14,179 bases of DNA from JBLHKE01 sp047619485 (GTDB lineage: Bacteria; Verrucomicrobiota; Verrucomicrobiia; Verrucomicrobiales; DEV007), in the NCBI GenBank assembly GCA_047619485.1, contig JBLHKE010000109.1:1-14179 (forward strand), read 5' to 3'. The notes beneath the pieces were generated by a model, which saw only the letters and a list, made by a program, of their open reading frames with translations, was not told the DNA's origin and ran no database searches. Shown piece by piece: positions 8,386 through 14,179 of the stretch (the stretch's first letter is position 1; the number at the start of each line of letters is the position of its first letter). The position numbers and the translations under genes were made by a program.

Positions 8386-9708
8386 TCACTTGGTTCCCGG
8401 AGCGAAGTAGTCGTTGGTTCGGTAGGGATTTGCATTCTGGGGCGGCAGCAGATCGACCGGGCGCTCTCCGGTCACCAGTTCGAATGCGATTCCGATCGGC
8501 CAGCGGCGGTGCTCTCCTCCACGGTAGTAGTTGGTGGTAGCGGCCTGGCGGGAACTTCCTCCCCATGCTTCTCCCAAGGCGACGATTTCAATGCGATCGA
8601 AGGCTTTCTTCTTCGAGTTGTAGCGGAGGTTGCCGAGCCACCGGAGGTCGGCGCCGCACTTGCCGCTGTCTTGCGCGTCCTTGTCGGCTGGGCGTCCCTC
8701 TTCGAAGGTGGATCCTGTTTGCGTGTGCCCCACCAGTTTGAGATTGACCGTGTCCGCCTCGACCGTCTCGACAGTGAGAAGCAACTCGGCGCTGCGGACC
8801 TCGTCTATCGTTGACCGACGGGCGAGATCGCCCGCGTAGAACCGCAGCAGGCGGCGTTCCAGGGGAGCGGGGATCGCCACCCGCATTCCCGGGCGCGGAT
8901 CCTTTGGGATAAGTGATCGCCACTCCTTCTCGAGGATCCACAACTTGTCGATGTGCGTGATGTATTGATTGCGGCCGTGACCGGATCCCGGTTCCGTTCC
9001 CGGCTGTCCTTCCACATGCCACAGCGCCCGGCGCCATCCTCCGCGAGGATGGTCTTCGAGATAGGTGAAGAGGACATTTGTAATCAAGACACCTGGCGGA
9101 GGTGTCAGAGGAATGCGCTTCGAGTCAGGGCCCGGTGTGGACTTCCCGATCTTCGGCTTGCGTTTCGATTCCGGAAGCGACGCGAAGTCGCCCACGACCG
9201 TCTGCAACCGTGTAACGGCGTTCTCGCTTTCGAGGGATCGGTACGAGTCGTGACCGAGCAGCTGACCACCAGCGGTCACATAGGTGAAGCCGTTGCCCTG
9301 CACCTCGAACGATTTCAGAAATGCCAGCTCGGCGGCGTCGCCCCGCAAATAGCCGTCGAGCACGACCGGGACGAAGTTGTCCTTGATGGCGGCGATTCGG
9401 GCATTCTTACCCTTGGCGTAGAAGGTCAACACGCGACCTGTGAAACATTGGTGTCACCCAGCGCCACACGGCTGGCCGTCAGCGGAGGTCCAGATCAGTA
9501 GCGGCTTGCCCTCCGCGGCGGCGCGTTCCCGCGCCGGTTGCAGGCGGGTCATCCAAGGGATTTCGTCGTACCAGGCGAATTCTCCCTTCTGCGGTTTGAT
9601 GAGGCGTTGGAACTTCCGGAAATTCTCGGTGGAGAGGTGGTCCTGGGAGATGGACTTTACCGGGAGCAGAATAGGGGCCAGGGCAATGAGCAGAAGAATT
9701 CGCTTCAT
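8386..9708 (-). CDS. Exported thioredoxin-fold protein with in-frame TGA at the active site; probable selenoprotein
   Basis: 440 residues if TGA codon 85 is read as Sec. Start ATG 9708: signal peptide MKRILLLIALAPILLPVKS, cleavage near SIS-QDH. Further upstream the frame is only antisense of the LTD pseudogene. Residues about 66-155 fit a thioredoxin fold: strand PLLIWTSAD (69-77), active-site loop GQPCGAG-U-HQC (C81, U85, C88), helix, then NFVPVVLDGYL (111-121). The spacing from U85 to NFVPV matches that from the first Cys of CxxC to the same strand in thioredoxin_7-type proteins, so U-H-Q-C replaces C-x-x-C. The usual cis-Pro position appears to be Phe141. A second domain (about 195-430, RRLLRFYAGDLARR, IEIVALGEAWGG) is unknown to me. 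Both halves share one frame, and coding continues on both sides of the TGA. The real stop is also TGA (8388-8386). The gene ends 22 bp before the cytochrome gene, suggesting one operon. The alternative is a pseudogene cut at codon 85. Confidence 0.72.
9425..9446 (-). promoter_or_regulatory. Putative bacterial SECIS hairpin just downstream of the in-frame UGA
   Basis: Numbering the mRNA from the U of UGA as 1: an upper stem CAC(15-17)/GUG(25-27) closes a 7-nt loop AGGUCGC(18-24). Below it are an unpaired U14 and a short lower stem GUU(11-13)/GAC(30-32, one G-U pair). In E. coli fdhF the key features are a bulged U17, a 3-bp upper stem and loop AGGUCU with G23-U24 at the apex. Here bulged U14 to G20-U21 has exactly the same 6-nt spacing and the loop begins with the same AGGUC. 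The element is 3 nt closer to the UGA than in fdhF and the lower stem is weak. Folded by hand. Confidence 0.55.
9454..9456 (-). other. In-frame TGA, probable selenocysteine codon (residue 85)
   Basis: The flanking reading is CGAG-TGA-HQC. The codon occupies the first redox-active position of the thioredoxin motif, the position most often recoded as Sec in bacterial thioredoxin-like selenoproteins. If it is instead a mutation, TGC or TGT to TGA would be a single change. Confidence 0.62.
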
Positions 9709-9813
9709 GAGGAGGTCTACGTCCACTCGAACGTTCGGTCTTTCAAGCTCGAACTCACCGGCTGGCTCGGTGATCACGCTATCTCCCGCGACCCCAATTC
9801 GGGACTGGATGAT

Positions 9814-9830
9814 CGGTGCGAGAGGAGCCG
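9814..9830 (-). promoter_or_regulatory. Candidate upstream stem-loop, copy 3 (diverged)
   Basis: On the plus strand this reads CGGTGCGAGAGGAGCCG. It shares the 8-nt core CGAGAGGA with copy 2, flanked by CGG and CCG arms, but the bases between arm and core differ. It is about 106 nt upstream of the thioredoxin-fold gene start. Weaker than copies 1 and 2. The rest of 9709-9846 holds a perfect 10-bp palindrome (CGAACGTTCG, 9728-9737) and no recognisable -35/-10. Confidence 0.2.
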
Positions 9831-9846
9831 GGGCGGAGAAGCAATT

Positions 9847-12800
9847 GGCGACGTTTTGATCACCGAGTTTATGGCGGACAACCGCGCGACGCTCGACGAT
9901 GAGGACGGCAACTCGTCGGATTGGATCGAGCGGTTCAACACCGGCCCAGGGGCAGTCGATATCGCTGGCTGGTATCTCACCGACGACCCGCTCGAGTTCA
10001 CCAAGTGGCAGTTCCCGTCGGTAACGCTCGCCCCGGTGAGCTTCCTGTTGGTGTTTGCATCGTCGAAGGATCGCGCCGTCGCTGGCGAGCAACTGCATGC
10101 GAATTTCGGACTCGGTTCGGCTGGCGACTACCTCGCGCTGATTGCTGCAGACGGGGCAACGGTGGTGTCCGAATTCGCGCCAACCTACCCGCAGCAGTTC
10201 GAGGACTTCTCCTACGGTCTCCAACAGACCGGCAACCGCACCGTGACTACCCATGTCTCCGCGGGCGACCCCTGCCGATGGCTGGTGCCAGAGTCGGAAA
10301 TCGGGCAAAGTTGGACCGCGACTGCGTTCGACGACGCGAGTTAGACCGCGGCGGATACTGGCGTCGGTTACGAAAACGGCTCGGGCTATCAAGCGCTGTT
10401 CGGTGCGGGAGGGGACGCCGGTGGGACGATGTCTGGGGTGAACACCTCGATCTACATCCGCGTGCCGTTCTGTTTGGCGGACACGGCGGGCATCGCCGCG
10501 GTGACCCTGCGCATGAAGTACGACGACGGTTTCATCGCTTACCTGAACGGCGGGCGTATCGCCGACGGCAACGGCCCGGCGAGCCCCGTGTTCAACTCTT
10601 CATCGACCAGCGACAACCCCGACGGCAGCGCGACGCTGTTTGAAGATTTCGACATCACCGCCTTCGCTTCGCAGCTGGTCGCCGGAGACAACGTCCTCGC
10701 GATCCACGGTTTGAACGGTGATCTCGGTAGCTCGGACATGCTGATCATCCCCGAACTGGACATCGAGCGTGTGACGAACCCGTCGATCGGTGGCGAGGGT
10801 TACCTCGCGGTGCCGTCCCCGGGCACGTTCAACGGCGCTAACTTCGAGGGGTTTGTTTTCGACACGCAGTTCAGCATCGACCGCGGTTTCTTCGATGCGC
10901 CGATCAGCGTCGAGATCACCCCGCTCACCGAGGGCGCCACCATCCGCTACACCACCGACGGCAGCGACCCGACACAGGCCCGCGGGACGGTGTACGGCGG
11001 GCCATTGAACATCTCCTCGACGACCACACTGCGCGCTTTCGCTCACAAGACGGGATTGGTTTCGACCAACATCGACACCCAGACCTACCTGTTCCTCGAC
11101 GACGTCATCCAGCAGCAGGCGAACGGCGCAGTGCCGCCGGGTTGGCCGGCGAACGACGCGATCAACGGGCAGGACATGAACTACGGGATGGATCCCGACA
11201 TCGTCGGTGGCGTGCACACCGATGCGGAGGTGAAGGAGGCGTTGCGCGACGTGCCAACACTGTCGATCGTGACTCCGCTGGAGACCTCGTATCGGGGGGC
11301 AGCGGCATCTACGTCAACCCCGGCGGCGACGGCAGGAGCTGGGAGCGGCCGGCGTCGTTCGAGCTGATTCACGCCGACGGCAGCGAGGGATTCCATATCA
11401 ACGGCGGACTCCGCATCCGCGGCGGATTCAGCCGGACGACCAGCAACCCGAAACACTCGTTCCGGCTGTTCTTCCGGCGCGAGTACGGCGAGACGAAGTT
11501 GCGCTATCCGCTGTTCGGCGACGAGGGTGTCAGCGAATTCGACAACGTCGATTTGCGCACCAGCCAGAACTACTCCTGAGCCTTCGGTGGCGACTCGCGC
11601 AACACGATGTTGCGCGACGTCTGGTCGCGCGACCTGCAGCGCTAAATGGGGCATGAGAGCACCCGCAGCCGCTACTACCACCTCTACCTCAACGGGCTTT
11701 ACTGGGGCTCTACATGACCCAGGAGCGCGCCGAGGCCTCGTACGCCGAGTCGTACTTCGGTGACGACAAATCCGACTACGATGTCATCAAATCCTTCGGC
11801 GCGATCACCGATGGAAACCATGCGGCGCACAGCCGGCTTTGGGCCGAGACGACCAGCGGGCTCGACGACGACGCCGACTACTTCCGCGTGCAGGGCATGA
11901 GCCTGGAAGGCACACGCAATCCGGCGTTCGGGCGGCTGCTCGATGTCGACAACCTGATCGACTACATGATCATCACCTACCACACCGGCGACCGCGATGG
12001 CCCGGGCTCGCGCTTCACCGGATCGAACCCGAACAACTTCTACACCATCTCCAACCGCAACCAGCCCGACGGATTCAAGTACTTCGAGCACGATTCGGAA
12101 CACTCGATGGGCACCGGAGACAACGACATGACCTTCCCGTTCGTTTCGAGCAGCGGGGAAACGCAGTTCAACCCGCATTGGCTCCACAAGCAGATCGTCT
12201 CCAACGACACCTACCGCAGGCGCTTCGCCGACGCCGTGCAGCGCCACCTGTTCAACGGCGGACAGCTGACTGCGGAAGTCGGCCTTGCCCGCATGGAGAC
12301 GCGCACCGCACAGATGGACAAGGCGATCATCGCCGAGTCGGCGCGCTGGGGCGATTCGCGCCGGGGAACGCCGTTTACGCGAAACGACTGGCTCGGTGCT
12401 GTCAACGGGGTGCGCTCGTGGATCAACGGGCGGAACAACACCTTGATCGGACAGTTGCGAGCGCGCGGCTGGTTCCCCGACATCGACGCGCCGTCGCTCA
12501 ATCGCCACGGCGGCGAGATCGCATCGAGCTTCAACGTGCTGTTCGCGGCGCCGAGCGGGACGGTTTATTTCACCACCGACGGCAGCGATCCACAGAACCC
12601 GAACGGCTCGATCGCTGCAGGCGCGCAGGTCGCCGATCCCGCCGGGACGCAGGTCACGGTGCTGTTGGATCAAGGCGCCGCCGTGCGCGCGTTGGTGCCG
12701 ACCGGCGGCGCGCTCGGGGACAGTTGGCAGGAGCGCGGGTTCGACAACACGGGTTGGCAGTCGGGGACCACCGGTGTCGGCTATGACAACAACGCCGATT

Positions 12801-14179
12801 ACATCCCGCTGATCGGAACCGACGTCGGTGCGGCGATGGAAGGCACCAACGGCACGGTTTACATCCGCGTGCCGTTCAACGTGGCAGACCCGGACGCGTT
12901 CACCAGCCTGACGCTGCGCATGAAATATGACGACGGCTTTGTCGCCTATCTGAACGGCACCCAAGTCACGGCGGCCAACGCGCCCGGCTCGCCGCCATGG
13001 AACGGCACGGCGCTCGGCAACCACGACGACGCGCTGGCGCAGCAGTTTATCGACTTCGACATTAGCGTGCATCTCGGCGTGCTCGAGGCCGGCAGCAATG
13101 TGTTGGCGATCCATGGCTTGAACACCGACACCGGCAGCTCCGACATGCTGATCGTGCCGCGGCTCGAGGGCGGTGTGCAATCGGGCGGCACCGCGGTGAA
13201 CCTGCTCGCTGGCATCCAGACAGTGCGCACCCGCGCGCGTCAAGCTGGCGAGTGGTCGGCGCTGACCGAGGCGCGGTTCCTTGTCGATACCGAGGCCGCG
13301 GGCGGGTCGAATCTGGTCGTTTCAAAACTGATGTATCACGCAGCCACCCCGAGCGCTGGGGAGATCGCTACGGGATTTGATCAAAGCGGCGACTTCGACT
13401 ACATCGAGTTCCTCAACCTCGGCGCGCTGCCGGTCGACTTGAGTGGCGTCGTTATTTCAGACGGTATCGAGTTCACGTTCGCCGAGGGGACGCTGGTGCA
13501 ACCGGGGGAGCGAATTCTGATGGTCGAGGATCTGGCGGCATTCGAGTTCCGCTACGGCGCGGGCTTGCCGGTGGCGGGCCAGTTCGCGGGCGGCAATCTC
13601 GACAACGGTGGCGAACCCGTCGCGGTCGACGACGCAGGCGGCCTGACATTCATCGAATTTGAATACGACGATCTCGGTCCTTGGCCGGTCGCAGCCGACG
13701 GGCAGGGCTTTGCGCTCATGCTCGACTTGCCTGGAGCGCTTCCCGATCCCGCGCTGCCTGAGAGTTGGGTGACCAGCGCATCGATCGGCGGCAACCCCGG
13801 CAGCGAGGATGTCGGCTTCACGCTTGCCGCTTGGCGGGTCACAAATTTCACGCCCGCCGAGCTCGCCGATCCTTTAATCTCTGGCAATGATGCCGACCCG
13901 GACGGCGACCGTTTGAACAACTTCGGCGAGTTCGCACTGGTCTCGGATCCGCACAACGCCTCGCAGCGCGGCGATCTGCAGGTGCGATTCGTCGGAGGTT
14001 TCGTGGAGCTGAGTTTCCGGCGGGTCGTGTCCAGCGAGCTGTTCTCAACCGATCCCGAGTACTCGACCGACCTGGTCACCTGGATCGACACCACCCCGCC
14101 AATCGAGTCCGTGTCGAGTGTAACCGATGTCCCCAGCTCGACCGTGGAGACCTACCGCGTGGACCTACCGGTGGATAAA
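9847..14179 (+). pseudogene. Decayed LTD / galactose-binding-like / CotH-kinase surface protein gene (runs off right edge)
   Basis: Domains in order: LTD (9850-10250, DVLITEFMADN, WYLTDDPLEFTKW); galactose-binding-like (10280-10770, MKYDDGFIAYLNGG, NVLAIHGLN); chitobiase-C-like (10820-11090, IRYTTDGSDP); CotH kinase-like (11250-12470, NPKHSFRLFF, YYHLYLNGLYWG, TQERAEASYAESYFG, FEHDSEHSMG); a second chitobiase-C-like (VYFTTDGSDP, about 12560); a second galactose-binding-like (12670-13170); a second LTD (13310-13800); and a DPDGDRLNNFGEFAL linker. Lesions: TAG 10342-10344; one-base loss at the G run 11294-11299; TGA 11577-11579; TAA 11643-11645; one-base loss at G run 11704-11707. The TAG is at a Trp kept in the internal repeat (FDNTGW), and the TGA stands where NYSW is expected. 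No signal peptide or start codon precedes the first LTD in any frame. From 11708 the frame (positions 2 mod 3) is open to the window end. CotH family members phosphorylate proteins, but this copy cannot make a full product. Confidence 0.85.

Noticed and set aside
9728..9737. Perfect 10-bp palindrome CGAACGTTCG upstream of the thioredoxin-fold gene
   Set aside because: A palindrome this short is expected by chance fairly often, no second copy was noticed, and no regulator is encoded nearby.
9709..10392. N-terminal extension of the minus-strand ORF upstream of ATG 9708
   Set aside because: It overlaps the LTD of the plus-strand pseudogene in antisense and would bury the signal peptide inside the protein; ATG 9708 with its signal peptide is the real start.
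11577..11579. TGA in the CotH gene as selenocysteine or recoded Trp
   Set aside because: The expected residue is Trp, but Trp recoding is ruled out because TGA also ends normal genes here and the same gene has a TAG, a TAA and two frameshifts.
11699..13243. 514-codon minus-strand ORF, the longest on that strand in this stretch
   Set aside because: It is antisense to the CotH/galactose-binding-like frame, which has clear domains. The minus translation is Arg/Val-rich without motifs.

Overview
The window is GC-rich and looks like a chromosome segment from the PVC superphylum, most likely a Verrucomicrobiota (less likely a Planctomycetota) bacterium. The reasons are family content: very large exported lamin-tail-domain (LTD)/CotH proteins, a tandem DUF1080 (3-keto-disaccharide hydrolase-like) protein, a hydrazine-synthase-alpha-like propeller/c-type cytochrome, and starts that mostly lack a Shine-Dalgarno sequence. 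This is inference from gene families; no rRNA or tRNA is present.

Layout. 1-2935 (minus) is the N-terminal 978 codons of a giant exported LTD protein that runs off the left edge. 2936-3720 holds its upstream region, a possible truncated signal-peptide ORF (3092-3178) and a dead plus-strand fragment of a DDE/rve transposase (about 3180-3701). 3760-9708 is a minus-strand cluster, in transcription order: an exported thioredoxin-fold protein (9708-8386), a two-heme HzsA-like protein (8363-5241, 22 bp after the previous stop) and a tandem DUF1080 protein (5064-3760). 9847-14179 (plus) is a decayed LTD/galactose-binding-like/CotH gene with three nonsense codons and two single-base frameshifts; it runs off the right edge.

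The most important observation is in the thioredoxin-fold gene. A plain ORF call breaks it into two pieces at an in-frame TGA (9456-9454). That TGA sits at the N-terminal active-site position of the thioredoxin motif, giving U-H-Q-C (UxxC). It is followed at once by a small hairpin with an AGGUC loop and a bulged U whose spacing matches the E. coli fdhF SECIS. I read it as a probable selenoprotein, exported and apparently co-transcribed with a c-type cytochrome-like protein. The main competing reading is pseudogenisation, since real stop mutations exist in the neighbouring plus-strand gene and transposase.

A second, smaller observation is a short stem-loop (CGG arms around a CRAGAGGA core as read on the plus strand) found upstream of three minus-strand genes. 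It could be a shared operator or leader element.
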